This document shows positions 16,463-26,559 of a stretch of DNA of 64,000 nt, piece after piece. Position 1 is the first letter of the stretch. Every line of letters starts with the position of its first letter. Below the pieces are notes generated by a model. That model was not told the DNA's origin, ran no database searches, and saw nothing but the letters and a program-made list of their open reading frames with translations. The position numbers and the translations under genes were made by a program. Source of the DNA: Citrobacter rodentium NBRC 105723 = DSM 16636 (lineage in GTDB: Bacteria > Pseudomonadota > Gammaproteobacteria > Enterobacterales > Enterobacteriaceae); assembly GCF_021278985.1 (NCBI RefSeq), contig NZ_CP082833.1, forward strand, positions 2,046,001 to 2,110,000, read 5' to 3'.

Positions 16463-17247
16463 ATACACGCCCGCTGCTGATCCTGCTGGTTGCCCTGCCC
16501 CTGCACGCCGTCGAATTGATGAAGTGGGAACGTATCCCGCTGCCGGTGGCGCTGAACATCGGGCAAGAACGGATCGTCTTTGTCGATCGTAATGTCCGGG
16601 TGGGCTATCTCGCCGCGCTCGAAGGCAAGCTGCGCATTCAGAGCAGCAACGGCACGCTGTACCTGCTCGCCAGCCAGCCGTTTGCCGCCACCCGACTACA
16701 GCTTCAGGACACAGAGAACGGTGAGCTGATTTTGCTGGATGTCTCTGCCAGCAAGGGCGAGCACATCCGGGAGCCGATGCGCATTGTCCGCGAAGAGAAA
16801 AAAACGACTGACGCAAAGCCCGATGCAGTTCCAGACCCCTTACCCTCCACGCCGCTGCCGGTCGCGCTCACCCGCTATGCCGCGCAGATGCTGTATGCCC
16901 CGCTACGCACCGTGGAGCCTTTGCCGGGCGTTCAGCCCGAAGGCGTGCGGCTGGCAAAAACCATCACCACTCTGCTGCCCGCGTTACCCGTCAACGCCAT
17001 ACCGATCGGCGGCTGGCGGCTGGATCCTTACCACCTGGCGGCGATCCGGCTTCAGAATAAAAGCGCCACCCGGATGGAACTCGATCCGCGCCAGCTTCAT
17101 GGGTGGTTTTACGCCTCCTCCTTTCAGCATCGCTGGCTGGGGCCTGCGGGCAGCGCCGAAGACACCACCGTGCTCTATCTCATCACCCGCAATCATCGTC
17201 CTGAACAGGCGATCCTGCCAGAGCCTGCGCCGGAGAAGAAAAAATGA
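16459..17247 (+). CDS. TIGR03749 family ICE protein (TraK-like)
   Basis: 262 residues with a signal peptide (residues 1-17), then VELMKWERIPLPVALNIGQE and LGPAGSAEDTTVLYLIT, characteristic of TIGR03749 (PFL_4704), the TraK/VirB9-like periplasmic component of the core complex. Overlaps its neighbours by 4 bases at both ends. Intact. Confidence 0.8.
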   Translation: MNTRPLLILLVALPLHAVELMKWERIPLPVALNIGQERIVFVDRNVRVGYLAALEGKLRIQSSNGTLYLLASQPFAATRLQLQDTENGELILLDVSASKGEHIREPMRIVREEKKTTDAKPDAVPDPLPSTPLPVALTRYAAQMLYAPLRTVEPLPGVQPEGVRLAKTITTLLPALPVNAIPIGGWRLDPYHLAAIRLQNKSATRMELDPRQLHGWFYASSFQHRWLGPAGSAEDTTVLYLITRNHRPEQAILPEPAPEKKK

Positions 17248-18285
17248 AGCTTCAGGCTAATATCCTGCTGCGGATCCTGACACCACTTATCCTGCTGGCG
17301 GGCAGCGTTCTGCTGTTTCATGCCTGTCAGGACCGCAAAACCACACCGGCAAAATCCTCAACGCCTGCAACGCCCCTCTGTCAGGACGAGCTGAAGGCTC
17401 TGGGGATTGAGGGCGATACGCCCGCCGATACCGTCGCCACGCTGGTCGGCCAGATGAAGCTCTGGCGTAAGGAACTGGAGACGGTGAAAGCCAGCAACGC
17501 CGCACTGGTGCAGGAAAATCAGCGCCTGCATGAACGCGAGCAGAATACCGACAGTCGTATCAACGAGGCCATTAACCGCCAGCAAACCAGCGCTTCAGAA
17601 CAGCAAAACGAATTGCTCAGCTCGCTACAGACGCAGATCCAGCAGCTTAAAGGCAACAGAACAACGGATGACTCACTGGCCGGGGCTGGGCATTGATGAA
17701 ACTGAAGTGGCCTCCAGCGAGCCAATGCGCTGGATAGCCCCCGCCGATGCCCTGCCGACGGATAAGAACGGTCGTCCACTGCAGCCTGCGCTGGCCTTTC
17801 CTTCTGCGATGCAGAGCCCTACACCACAACCTGAAACTCCACCGCCCGCCGCCGTCAAACCGGTCTACACTCTGCCGCAGAACAGCACGTTAATCGGTTC
17901 GGTGGCGATGACCGCACTGCTGGGACGCATTCCGCTTAATGGCAGCGTCACCGATCCTTACCCATTCAAGGTGCTGATTGGCCGCGATAACCTCACCGCC
18001 AACGGCATCGAGTTGCCCGACATTGAAGGCGCGGTGATCTCCGGCAGTGCCACCGGCGACTGGACGCTCTCCTGCGTGCGCGGCAGCTTAACATCAATCA
18101 CCTTTGTCTTCCGCGACGGCACGATACGCACGCTACCCGCCGAAGGCGATAAAACCGGGAGCGGCACGGAGGGCAATATCGGCTGGCTGTCCGACCCTCA
18201 CGGCCTGCCCTGCATCCCCGACGAACGTAAATCCAACGCCGCCGAATATATTGGCTCGCAGTTTCTGCTGGCTGGATCGTCCGCC
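17244..18285 (+). pseudogene. TIGR03752 family ICE protein (TraB-like), frameshifted and truncated
   Basis: The first frame has a membrane segment, CQDELKALGIEGDTPADTV and a long coiled coil, and stops at 17696. The family continuation (PGLGIDETE ... LPQNSTLIGSVAMTALLGRI ... FKVLIGRDNLTANG) is in the +1 frame. An extra G near 17679 explains the shift. After YIGSQFLLAG (about 18275) the sequence switches to unrelated DNA, so the C-terminus is lost. The family is the TraB/VirB10-like core-complex protein. Confidence 0.8.
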
Positions 18286-18633
18286 GCCGCGCAGTTCTTC
18301 CGGCACCGGTTTTTCATCCAGATCCGCCAGGTGCCACTTCCCGATATAGGCAGTGTCATATCCCGCCTGAATGAACAGTTTCGCCAGCGTCACCTCATCC
18401 TGTCGCATGGCGATATTATTGCGATAACAGCCGTTCTGCGTCGGGTAACGTCCGGTTTGCAGACAGGAACGCGCCGGGCCGCAGACCGGCTGGACGGTAA
18501 AGGCGTTTTCGAACTTCACGCCCTCGCGGGCAAGCTGGTCCAGCACCGGGGTGGTACTGACGGCAGGGTTGTAGCAGCCCACCGTATCCCAGCGCTGTTG
18601 ATCGGTGAAAAAGACCAGAATATTCGGTTGCAT
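18283..18633 (-). pseudogene. Sulfatase N-terminal fragment (foreign insert)
   Basis: Starting at ATG 18633 with a GGAGAGA site, the frame reads PNILVFFTDQQRWDTVG and contains CGPARS, the CxPxR sulfatase motif, whose Cys becomes formylglycine. Resemblance ends after DEKPVPEELRGG, where ICE sequence of TIGR03752 begins. About 117 of the expected roughly 450-500 residues remain. Not an ICE gene; it came with the MFS fragment beside it. Confidence 0.75.
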
Positions 18634-18646
18634 AATGTTCTCTCCA

Positions 18647-18775
18647 TTAGAGTGTGACGGGTGCGCAGGCGTCCGCCGTTTTCTGGCGTGGGGTCACCGT
18701 TAGCAAGAAAGCGGACAACAGAGTGAATACGGCGGTAATACTGCCGAGGATCAGATAGGTGCTATGGAAGGCGAC
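18647..18775 (-). pseudogene. C-terminal fragment of an MFS-type transporter (foreign insert)
   Basis: About 43 residues ending FHSTYLILGSITAVFTLLSA...TPRQKTADACAPVTL, a last transmembrane helix and tail. It lies 13 bases upstream of the sulfatase fragment in the same direction, so the two come from one sulfatase/transporter locus. Its other end joins the TIGR03756 remnant. Confidence 0.55.
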
Positions 18776-18967
18776 AGCAGTAACCACCAATGGCAAATGC
18801 TGGTTCCCAAAAAATCCGCCTCCTGCGCCATCTTCCCGGATGGCTCCTCCACCGATTCTTACGCCGATAAACTGGCGGAGGATGGTGCATATGTCTGGAC
18901 GCTGTGGCGGCCCTATAAATGCTGCCCGCATCGTGGGCAGACCTTTCTTGGCAGCAGCGGAGGTTAA
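18770..18967 (+). pseudogene. TIGR03756 family ICE protein (TraU-like), C-terminal remnant
   Basis: The frame reads HQWQMLVPKKSASCAIFPDG, then YVWTLWRPYKCC and RGQTFL, matching the C-terminal end of TIGR03756 (about 310 residues in the family). Only about 65 residues remain. Everything between TIGR03752 and this point (lipoprotein TIGR03751, TraC-like ATPase TIGR03744, TIGR03757 in typical order) is absent. Confidence 0.7.
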
Positions 18968-18969
18968 CT

Positions 18970-20336
18970 ATGCGCTCAGCCTGGTGTCTTCTATTCGTCG
19001 CCTTTCTCGCCCCGGCAGACGACAAATATCAATACAAACAACAGGGGGCGATCAGCGACTGGATGTATTATCGCATCGGCGGCGGTGCGGCCATCTCTCC
19101 ACCGCCAACACGGCGCAACACCTTCCCGCTGACGGCAGGCGTAAGCTGGAACAGCGACATGATGTGCGGCAATTTCGATATCGATACCACGGTGCGTAAT
19201 CAGCTCAACGGTGTAACGGACGGCTTCCAGCAACTGATGGGCGAGGTTGTCGAAAGCGCGACCAGTGCGGTCGCCAGCCTGCCCGCAATGGTGATCCAAC
19301 GTGCTAATCCCCAGCTCTACGATCTGCTGACCAACGGCGTGCTTCAGGGACGGCTCGACTTCGATAAATCACTATTAAGTTGCCAGAAGATGGCTGGCAA
19401 GATGACGGATTACGCGCTCGGCCCAGCCTGGACGCAAAGCGCCCAGGCTGAGAACTATCAGGGGATTGCGGCCAGCGAAAAAGACGCCGTTCGCGCCGAA
19501 CAAAGAGCTGCCGAAGAGGCGGCAGAGAAAGGCAAACGCTGGGTTGATGGTGAACATCGCGGCGGCAAAGGCCAGCCGCCCATCAAACTGATACGCGATA
19601 CGACGGTTGCAGGCTACAACATTCTCAATAATCGCAGCGCAACCAGTACCAGTTCGGTATCCAGCAACGACTGTCAGGGGGAACTTTGCCAGGTATGGAG
19701 CAAACCCGACGACGTCGCGCAATGGCTCACACGGGTGGTTGGCGAACAGACCATTAACGTCGCCCCGGATAACGATCAATCCGACGACACTGACCAGCAA
19801 AGCGGCGCACAATCCGGTGTCGGGCTGACGCCGCTGATTCAGGAAGAGTAGGATAAGATCCAGCCGCTGATTATCGATATGGTGAACGCAGCCAGCCTGT
19901 TAACGATGACACGCTGGCGCAGGCCAGCGGCGGCGAACTGCATCTAACGCGCGGCGTGATTGAGGCGCTGCGCGACGATCCTGATGCAGCGGTACTTATC
20001 CAGCGGCTCTCCGGCGAACTGGCGCTCTCCCGTGTGATGGAACAGGCGCTGATGGCCCGGCGCACGCTGCTGGCAGGAATGCGCAAACCCAATATCTCCG
20101 GTGAAAAAGAAGCACAAACCGCATTGACCCAAACCATCGCCCAGCTCGACCAGGAACTGTCACAGCTTAAGCTGGAACTGGATATGCGCCAGGCGCTGGC
20201 AGATAACGCGGCGCTCACCATCCTTGAACGCCAGACGATGCGCGCGAAGACTAAAGGCCAGGCTGTCGGCGTAGAAGACGACACCGACAAACGGGTGGAC
20301 GATCTCAGCAAATCCACGGGCGGGGATACACAATGA
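18970..20336 (+). pseudogene. TIGR03755 family ICE protein, stop plus frameshift
   Basis: From ATG 18970 (site AGCGGAGG): signal peptide, DDKYQYKQQGAISDWMYYRI and CGNFDIDTTVRNQLNG are typical. The frame ends at TAG 19849 after GLTPLIQEE. The same frame continues DKIQPLIIDMVN, then shifts by one base near 19885; the correct continuation (SQPVNDDTLAQASGGELHLT ... GVIEALRDDPDAAVLIQRL) runs to 20336. Two independent lesions, a likely Tyr-to-stop change and a single-base deletion, break a gene of about 455 codons. Confidence 0.78.
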
Positions 20337-20590
20337 AATGGCTGATACTGTCCAGCTTCCTGCTTCTGGTCTGCATGGCAGTGATGTTTTATCTGGCTGC
20401 TGACAATACACCGCAGATTAACCGTAGTGACCTGCTGCCCTGGCGCATAACGCTGTACGCTGCGATTTCCGGTGTGGGCTGGCATCTGTATGACCGCTTG
20501 CCGCCACATCGTCCGGCAATTCGCCATATCGCGCTGATATTTATCATACTGATTGTACTCAACGAAATCGTGCCAGAGGTATTCCGGTGA
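20333..20590 (+). CDS. Small ICE membrane protein, unknown
   Basis: 85 residues with two or three hydrophobic segments (about 4-22, 35-50, 64-80). Coupled by ATGA-type overlaps to TIGR03755 before it and traG after it. No family recognised. Confidence 0.6.
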   Translation: MKWLILSSFLLLVCMAVMFYLAADNTPQINRSDLLPWRITLYAAISGVGWHLYDRLPPHRPAIRHIALIFIILIVLNEIVPEVFR

Positions 20591-22065
20591 CGACCAACAG
20601 CTATCTGGAATACTTTCTGACGCTGCTCGGCTGGATGGTCAATAACGGGTTGTGGAACGCGATAAGCGCCACCGGATTATTCGCCCTGCCGCTGCTGATT
20701 AAGCTGCTGGCGCTATGGTTACAGGCCAGAAGTCAGGGGGCGGATGAGGGCAATAAAGCCGCCCTGTCTTTGGTATGGACCGAGCACCTGATGTACACCT
20801 CATTGCTGGTGATTATGTTCACCTGCGTGCCGATATTGAACATCGACCTCGATACCATCAAATATGACACCACGCGCTCAAAGCAGTGCGGTATGTCGGT
20901 GCCACAGCCCGCCGATACCGGCTATCAACCGATTATAAACTCGCTGGGCGGTAAAACCGCCGCCGTCCCGATCTGGTGGTACTTTATTCATGTAATTAGC
21001 AAAGGTATCACCAGCGCAACGGTTGCTACCCTGCCCTGCCAGCCTGACCTGCGTCAGATCCGCTTTGAGGTGCAGTACACCCGAATCAAGGATCCGGCGC
21101 TGGCTCAGGAGTTACTTGATTTTGTTGAAGAGTGTTATGCCCCTTCCCACGCCCGTTTGAAATTCCACGCCGGAGAGCTGGACGATGACACCAGTGACGA
21201 TACGGCTTGGCTGGGATCAGCGTACTTTCTCAACACGGCGGGTTACTACGATACCGACCATGCGCTTTCACCGCACAGTGCGTGGCCATACAGCACATCA
21301 CGCGATGCCAGGCTGGCCGATATAGGTGCAGGCGGTTATCCCACCTGTAAACAGTGGTGGGCCGACGATACGGTTGGGCTGAAGGCCCGACTTCTGCAAC
21401 TCCCGGCTCCGGATATCTGGACAGCGTTTAAAAAGATCGGCCAGTCCCAGGCAGTATACGAAGAGGCCGTGCTGCGCTCGCTGGTCAGTGAACGAAAGAT
21501 GCAGGTATCACAGAACGGGCGCGTTTACCCCGGCTATGGTGGCAATGTCGATGGCACCGTCGCCAATGCCGCCACCCGGCTGGCATCCAACGCCGGAAAT
21601 ATCCTCGGTAGCATAGCGGCGTTCACGGCATTCGACAGCGTGCGCCAGGCTCTGCCGATGGTACAGGCGCTGCTGCAAATGGCGCTGGTGATCTGTATTC
21701 CGCTGATAACGCTCTGTTCGGCATGGGACGTGAAAGTGGTGATGACGCTGACGTTTGTCCAGTTCGCCCTAGTCTTCCTCACCTTCTGGTGGGAACTGGC
21801 GCGGTGGCTCGATAGCTGGCTGCTGGATGTGCTCAACAACAGCAATACCCACAGTAGCTGGAATCTGGCCGGGATCCAGAATACGCAGGATGACGTGATT
21901 ATCAATCTGGTGATGGGGTCGATGTTTCTAGTGCTGCCGACGTTCTGGTTGGGGGCGATGACGTGGGCTGGAGTGAGGGTTGGCGTGGCGGTGAATGGGG
22001 CGCTGGCGGGTGGGGTTAAAGTAGCGCAGGATAGCGGGGGGAAGGCTGGGGGGCGGTTGTTGTAA
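20587..22065 (+). CDS. traG: Conjugal transfer protein, TraG N-terminal domain
   Basis: 492 residues. Hydrophobic segments lie near 25-45 and 65-85, then a long periplasmic part with paired Cys, then a cluster of segments near 365-480. YLEYFLTLLGWMVNNGLWNAI and WWYFIHVISKGIT match the TraG_N family of ICEs, which works in mating-pair formation and stabilisation. About the full family length. One of the few large T4SS genes still intact here. Confidence 0.85.
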   Translation: MTTNSYLEYFLTLLGWMVNNGLWNAISATGLFALPLLIKLLALWLQARSQGADEGNKAALSLVWTEHLMYTSLLVIMFTCVPILNIDLDTIKYDTTRSKQCGMSVPQPADTGYQPIINSLGGKTAAVPIWWYFIHVISKGITSATVATLPCQPDLRQIRFEVQYTRIKDPALAQELLDFVEECYAPSHARLKFHAGELDDDTSDDTAWLGSAYFLNTAGYYDTDHALSPHSAWPYSTSRDARLADIGAGGYPTCKQWWADDTVGLKARLLQLPAPDIWTAFKKIGQSQAVYEEAVLRSLVSERKMQVSQNGRVYPGYGGNVDGTVANAATRLASNAGNILGSIAAFTAFDSVRQALPMVQALLQMALVICIPLITLCSAWDVKVVMTLTFVQFALVFLTFWWELARWLDSWLLDVLNNSNTHSSWNLAGIQNTQDDVIINLVMGSMFLVLPTFWLGAMTWAGVRVGVAVNGALAGGVKVAQDSGGKAGGRLL

Positions 22066-22156
22066 CAAAATAAATAATGCAACATTTCCCTAAAACAGCA
22101 GGCACAAAGTGAGTTACAACTACCCCATTGCTAATTAATAAATAAGATTTAATGAC

Positions 22157-23959
22157 ATGACTTTTACTTCAGACCTTTTCCTCGCTAGCAGATGGCGAGA
22201 CGCAGCCTCAAGTACCACACATGGTTATCATTCATTAAAATGTAACTTTCAGGAACTGGCGGAGGCTTATCATAGGGAAACATCAGAAGTACTTTCGAAT
22301 ATGATGAATTTTTTCGCAAGTCTCTGTTCTATGGCACTTACACCTGAAAGCCCCAACGAACCTTATAGACCGTTTATAACTTCTTCAAATAGTAGAAGTA
22401 TGATTCCAGACGATCTTACCATAGAGGATCTTATATTTATAGAATCTATTTTGGGTCATATTGACATTCCATTACTTAAAGCACGTTTAGCAGATTTATT
22501 ATGGCTGCGTAAACGTCCGAAAAGTGTTGAACATGCCAGAATTGTTATTTCATCATACTTAGCACTTCCAATAACTAGTGAGCAATGGACGAAAGGTGGG
22601 CAGCTATGTTGGGAAAGAGCCATAGTACTTAGTTTTCAAATAAAAAACTTCACATCAATTGAAATAATAAGACAGCGCTTCATAGAAGCATTGACATTGA
22701 GCTATGAAGATTTTCCATTAATGCGATACCGCATAGGTGAATCAATAAATAGAACGAATTTATTCGGAAATGATACGAGTACAATTGCTCAAACTCTTTT
22801 TGAAATAGGGGATGACATCACCGTACCAGATACTATATCATTAGCCTTTCATATCAAGCGATCATATTTTAAAGTATCAGAGAGGTTATTTAGAAAAGCA
22901 AAGGAGCACAACCGAGCTATCGACTGTCAGGTAAGAATCGCTGAAGTATTTGTAAATGAAGCTGAGCAGCGACTTTCTGATGAAAATCCAAATCCCGGTG
23001 TTGCGAACAGCTTTTATGAAGACGCTTTGCAAGCCTATCGCAAAGTTCCACAAGCCTATAGATCTGAATATAATGTAGAGCGTAAGTTAGAAGAAATCGA
23101 ACAAGCCATTCTCAGAACAGGTGCCGAGGCGCTTGAGAATATGTATGAGATTCGAACAGATGGCATTGATTTATCTACCCAAGCTGAGCAGGCTATTGCT
23201 CATGTTACAAACAAACATCCACTGGGGATGGCGATTTTATATTTTACTGGTTTTATTACAGAAAGTTATTCGGCATTAAGAGAACAGGCTATTGCCAGTT
23301 TATCTGAACCAAGTTTTCTAAATACTATTGGAAGGACCATAATATCACAAGATGGACGCACGATCGCCAGAACTCCGAGTGTATCAAGTAATAATAGTGC
23401 ATCAGATGATGAATCAATCATCTTTAGTAAAATCATGGAGATATTTAACTTCAATCTGAGCATTATTGTTAATGGAACTATTATTCCGGCTCTCGATCAA
23501 ATTATAATAGAACACCGTATAACTAAAGATGGCATGGAAGCATTGTGCTTTTATTCATCAATAATACCACGAAACTATAACAGATCTGTTGCCAACGCAT
23601 TATGGTATGGTTTTGAACGTGACTTTCGAACGGCTATATATCTATTATGTCCACAAATTGAGAATATTATACGTCAAAAATTAAAAAGTGCGGGAGTAAA
23701 CACAACCATTACAGATGAAAATGGAATTACTCAGGAAGTCGGCCTGGGAAAATTACTTAATTTTAATTCAGCTACAGATTTATTTGGGGAGAGTTTTGTT
23801 TTCGAGTTGAAGGCTATTTTCACTGAAGCACTTGGTCCTAATCTGAGGAATAATACTGCTCACGGCTTACTGGATGATGATAGCTCCAATTCTGAGCCTT
23901 GCGTTTATGCTTGGTGGTTATTTTTAAAATTTATATTTAAATCGACATTGATACACTAA
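22157..23959 (+). CDS. DUF4209-type protein with HEPN RNase motif
   Basis: 600 residues, AT-rich. The C-terminus has LFGESFVFELKAIFTEALGP, then RNNTAHGLLDD: an RxxxxH HEPN motif at about residues 564-569 followed by the DUF4209 pattern. The N-terminal two thirds is helical, TPR-like in places (QRLSDENPNPGVANSFYEDA), and resembles the DUF7380 domain often fused to DUF4209. HEPN proteins of this type are usually metal-independent RNases in phage-defence or toxin roles. It directly precedes the methylase/nuclease operon (convergent), in a cargo block. Confidence 0.75.
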   Translation: MTFTSDLFLASRWRDAASSTTHGYHSLKCNFQELAEAYHRETSEVLSNMMNFFASLCSMALTPESPNEPYRPFITSSNSRSMIPDDLTIEDLIFIESILGHIDIPLLKARLADLLWLRKRPKSVEHARIVISSYLALPITSEQWTKGGQLCWERAIVLSFQIKNFTSIEIIRQRFIEALTLSYEDFPLMRYRIGESINRTNLFGNDTSTIAQTLFEIGDDITVPDTISLAFHIKRSYFKVSERLFRKAKEHNRAIDCQVRIAEVFVNEAEQRLSDENPNPGVANSFYEDALQAYRKVPQAYRSEYNVERKLEEIEQAILRTGAEALENMYEIRTDGIDLSTQAEQAIAHVTNKHPLGMAILYFTGFITESYSALREQAIASLSEPSFLNTIGRTIISQDGRTIARTPSVSSNNSASDDESIIFSKIMEIFNFNLSIIVNGTIIPALDQIIIEHRITKDGMEALCFYSSIIPRNYNRSVANALWYGFERDFRTAIYLLCPQIENIIRQKLKSAGVNTTITDENGITQEVGLGKLLNFNSATDLFGESFVFELKAIFTEALGPNLRNNTAHGLLDDDSSNSEPCVYAWWLFLKFIFKSTLIH

Positions 23960-24026
23960 ATGCCGTAAGGTTATATAACAAGAATAATCAACTCAATATA
24001 GCTTAGTGTATAAAAGGAAAATTAGA

Positions 24027-24072
24027 GCTACCGATTACTAACCTAGAATATCACTTCTATAAAATCGGTAGC
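24027..24072. terminator. Hairpin between convergent DUF4209 and hsdM genes
   Basis: GCTACCGATT (24027-24036) and AATCGGTAGC (24063-24072) are perfect 10-base arms with a 26-base loop. The loop is long for a terminator, so its role is uncertain. Confidence 0.4.
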
Positions 24073-24131
24073 ACATTCGCTCACATAGTGAAATATAATT
24101 ATCTTATTAACTTTATCATATTTCGGATTTA

Positions 24132-25634
24132 TTACTCATCATTTCTTTTTTGACTGTTAGACAGAAGCGCTTCAACTTCTCTAAAGTCATCCAATGCGGA
24201 CGAAAGTAACTCAATGATAGAATCAACCAGCACTGGAGACGATTCAATATTTTCACTCTGGTTAAAAACATCTTCCTTTAGCCATTGAATGTCTAAATTA
24301 GCTTTGTCACGCAAAAGAATTTCTTCATAAGAAAAAGCCCTCCATCGACCATTAGGAGTGCTATATTTAGTTACATCTGTACTCCACGTACTTTTTCTAG
24401 ACTCGATGTTTTCTTTTTTATAAAGTGCTATAAATTCATTAAAATCGCTTCGTATTAATTTATTATGTTTGAACGTTTTATGAATGCTTGTTCTCAAGTC
24501 ATAGAACCAAACCTTTTCAGTTCTTGGCCTTTTTTTATCAATACAATTATCAAAGAATAATACATTTGCTTTTACACCTTGGGCGTAAAAAATTCCTGTC
24601 GGAAGGCGTAAAACAGTATGTAGATTATATTCATCTAATAATTTTCTTCTTATTTTCTCTCCAGCTCCGCTGTCAAAAAGAATATTATCAGGGAAAACTA
24701 CAGCGGCTTTCCCATCTTTTTTAAGCATGTTACAAATATGTTGTAAAAAATTAAGTTGTTTATTAGTTGTCTCTACCCAAAAGTCATCTCGGATATATTT
24801 ATTGTCAATTTTTGATTTATCGATATTAATTGTAAATGTACTTTTTCGACCAAATGGTGGGTTTGCTAGAACAATATCTACTTTCTTAGATGGTTTAGAT
24901 TCGAGTGCGTCTGAAACTGAAATTGGATTCGAATAGATGCCAATTTCATGTAAGTAAAGATTCATCGCACATAAACGTGCAACAGAACTAGAGATTTCAT
25001 TTCCACTGAAAGTGCTGTTTCTTAAAAAAGAATGTTTATCCACCTCATTTTTATCGATTTTATTAAAGATATAGTCATGTGCTACAGTTAAAAACCCACC
25101 GGTTCCACATGCAGGATCTGCAATAGTTTGCATAGGCTCAGGATCAACAGCTTCAACAATTGCTTCAATCAACGCTCTAGGGGTAAAGTATTGCCCAGCC
25201 CCTTTTTTTTCGGTGTCAGCGCTTTTTTGCAAAATGCCTTCGTAAATTGCACCTTTAACATCGAAATTAGAACTTAACCAAACCTCTTCATTAATCATTA
25301 ATATTAATTTTTTTAACTTGCCTGCATCCTGTATTTTATTTTGTGCACCATAGAATATGGTTTCTAATAACCCTTCACTCTCCCCAAGTTGACTGATTAT
25401 TTTTGAGTATTTCGTTAGCAGTGACTCACCTGAAAGTTTAAGAAGTTCATCCCAAGCATCAGAAACAATATTACCTTTTAATTTTCCCAAGCTTACTCGC
25501 TCAGCGTTCATCTTCAAAAATATAAGAAATGTAAGTTGTTCAACATAATCGCCATTACTTATACCATCATCACGAAGAATGTTCGCATACCCCCATACTC
25601 GGTTAACTATATCTGTGACACTAAAATTTGACAT
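24132..25634 (-). CDS. hsdM: Type I restriction-modification N6-adenine methylase subunit (HsdM)
   Basis: 500 residues. N-terminal helical domain (about 1-140), then the methylase fold with the SAM-binding DPACGTGGF (about residue 174) and catalytic NPPF. GAGQYFTPRALIEAIVEAV is the standard HsdM motif. It methylates adenine at the site read by HsdS. It is the last gene of a four-gene operon; its ATG overlaps the HNH gene stop by one base. Length is normal. No HsdR gene occurs anywhere in the window. Confidence 0.92.
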   Translation of the reverse strand: MSNFSVTDIVNRVWGYANILRDDGISNGDYVEQLTFLIFLKMNAERVSLGKLKGNIVSDAWDELLKLSGESLLTKYSKIISQLGESEGLLETIFYGAQNKIQDAGKLKKLILMINEEVWLSSNFDVKGAIYEGILQKSADTEKKGAGQYFTPRALIEAIVEAVDPEPMQTIADPACGTGGFLTVAHDYIFNKIDKNEVDKHSFLRNSTFSGNEISSSVARLCAMNLYLHEIGIYSNPISVSDALESKPSKKVDIVLANPPFGRKSTFTINIDKSKIDNKYIRDDFWVETTNKQLNFLQHICNMLKKDGKAAVVFPDNILFDSGAGEKIRRKLLDEYNLHTVLRLPTGIFYAQGVKANVLFFDNCIDKKRPRTEKVWFYDLRTSIHKTFKHNKLIRSDFNEFIALYKKENIESRKSTWSTDVTKYSTPNGRWRAFSYEEILLRDKANLDIQWLKEDVFNQSENIESSPVLVDSIIELLSSALDDFREVEALLSNSQKRNDE

Positions 25635-26557
25635 TAACCGCCCCTATCAAGCATATCTTTCACCCAAACATGAGTGTTATAAAATTCTCTAAGGTAGATT
25701 CTAGCTGCTGAATTGAAGGAAGTCGAGGGGCACGATACTCTGATCATCTTATGAAGCTGCGTTTTCAGATCCTTGATAGTATCTCTATTTTCTTCTAAGT
25801 TTTGAGTAATAAGGTTATTTATATTCGTAACAAGTGATCTTACATTTTGCCGAATCGTTTTTCTCGCCCTTTTTGTAGGCATATGATTTAAATGATAAAT
25901 GTCAACACTAGTTTTTACTCTTTGATATTGAAAGGAATCTTTATCTTCAACGTTAGGGCATGCTTCTCCATTTATATTAAAAGTTAATAAATTAACATCA
26001 TCTACATCAGTTGGATCAAGTAAAACAGGATTTTCTAGATAGAAATCATCCTTACATTTATTCCATCTCTCAGGAGGTAACAACGGAAAATGGTCCTGTT
26101 TGCCACCCGCTGTTTCAACGTCAACTCTTCTAGAATTACAGTACGTGCATGAGTATCTAAAATTAGACCACTCGAAAGCGAGCCACCAATATCCTGGATG
26201 ATCAGGACATTCAGCAACTTTCCCTTTCGGTCTGAAATGATCGACAGGATTATCGGATCGTAACTCACTCGTCTCGCAGTACCAGCACTTTCCAAAAGAA
26301 ATTTCTGAAAGAATATGAGCTGCCCCTCCCCATATATCACTTTTATTATTTATAGCTGTTTTTCTAGCCTTAGTAATACCTAAAACTAGTTCATGCTCTA
26401 ATTTTTCATTACTCCACCCCTCTTCTATAGCTTTAGTCCTTAAAGCATTTTCTACTTCCGTAACTTTATCATTAACGTAGTTCCAAGCAGATTCAACCTT
26501 CTCTTGCCAATTATCTGGCAATCTAATTTCGACATCACTTTTATCTATAAAATGCAT
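25634..26557 (-). CDS. HNH endonuclease (PtuB/TIGR02646-like)
   Basis: 307 residues. Zinc/HNH core CWYCE, then NPVDHFRPKG, then FEWSNFRYSCTYCNSRR gives the His-Asn-His type arrangement with two CxxC pairs (about residues 90-165). This is the pattern of PtuB of Septu and of retron-associated HNH nucleases. It starts 2 bases after the ATPase stop and overlaps hsdM, so it is made with both. With the PtuA-like ATPase upstream it probably forms a nuclease complex acting on phage DNA or RNA. Confidence 0.82.
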   Translation of the reverse strand: MHFIDKSDVEIRLPDNWQEKVESAWNYVNDKVTEVENALRTKAIEEGWSNEKLEHELVLGITKARKTAINNKSDIWGGAAHILSEISFGKCWYCETSELRSDNPVDHFRPKGKVAECPDHPGYWWLAFEWSNFRYSCTYCNSRRVDVETAGGKQDHFPLLPPERWNKCKDDFYLENPVLLDPTDVDDVNLLTFNINGEACPNVEDKDSFQYQRVKTSVDIYHLNHMPTKRARKTIRQNVRSLVTNINNLITQNLEENRDTIKDLKTQLHKMIRVSCPSTSFNSAARIYLREFYNTHVWVKDMLDRGG

Positions 26558-26559
26558 GA

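Noticed and set aside
18133..18282. Extension of the sulfatase frame into TIGR03752
   Set aside because: Resemblance to sulfatases stops after ELRGG; the rest is the reverse strand of the ICE gene.
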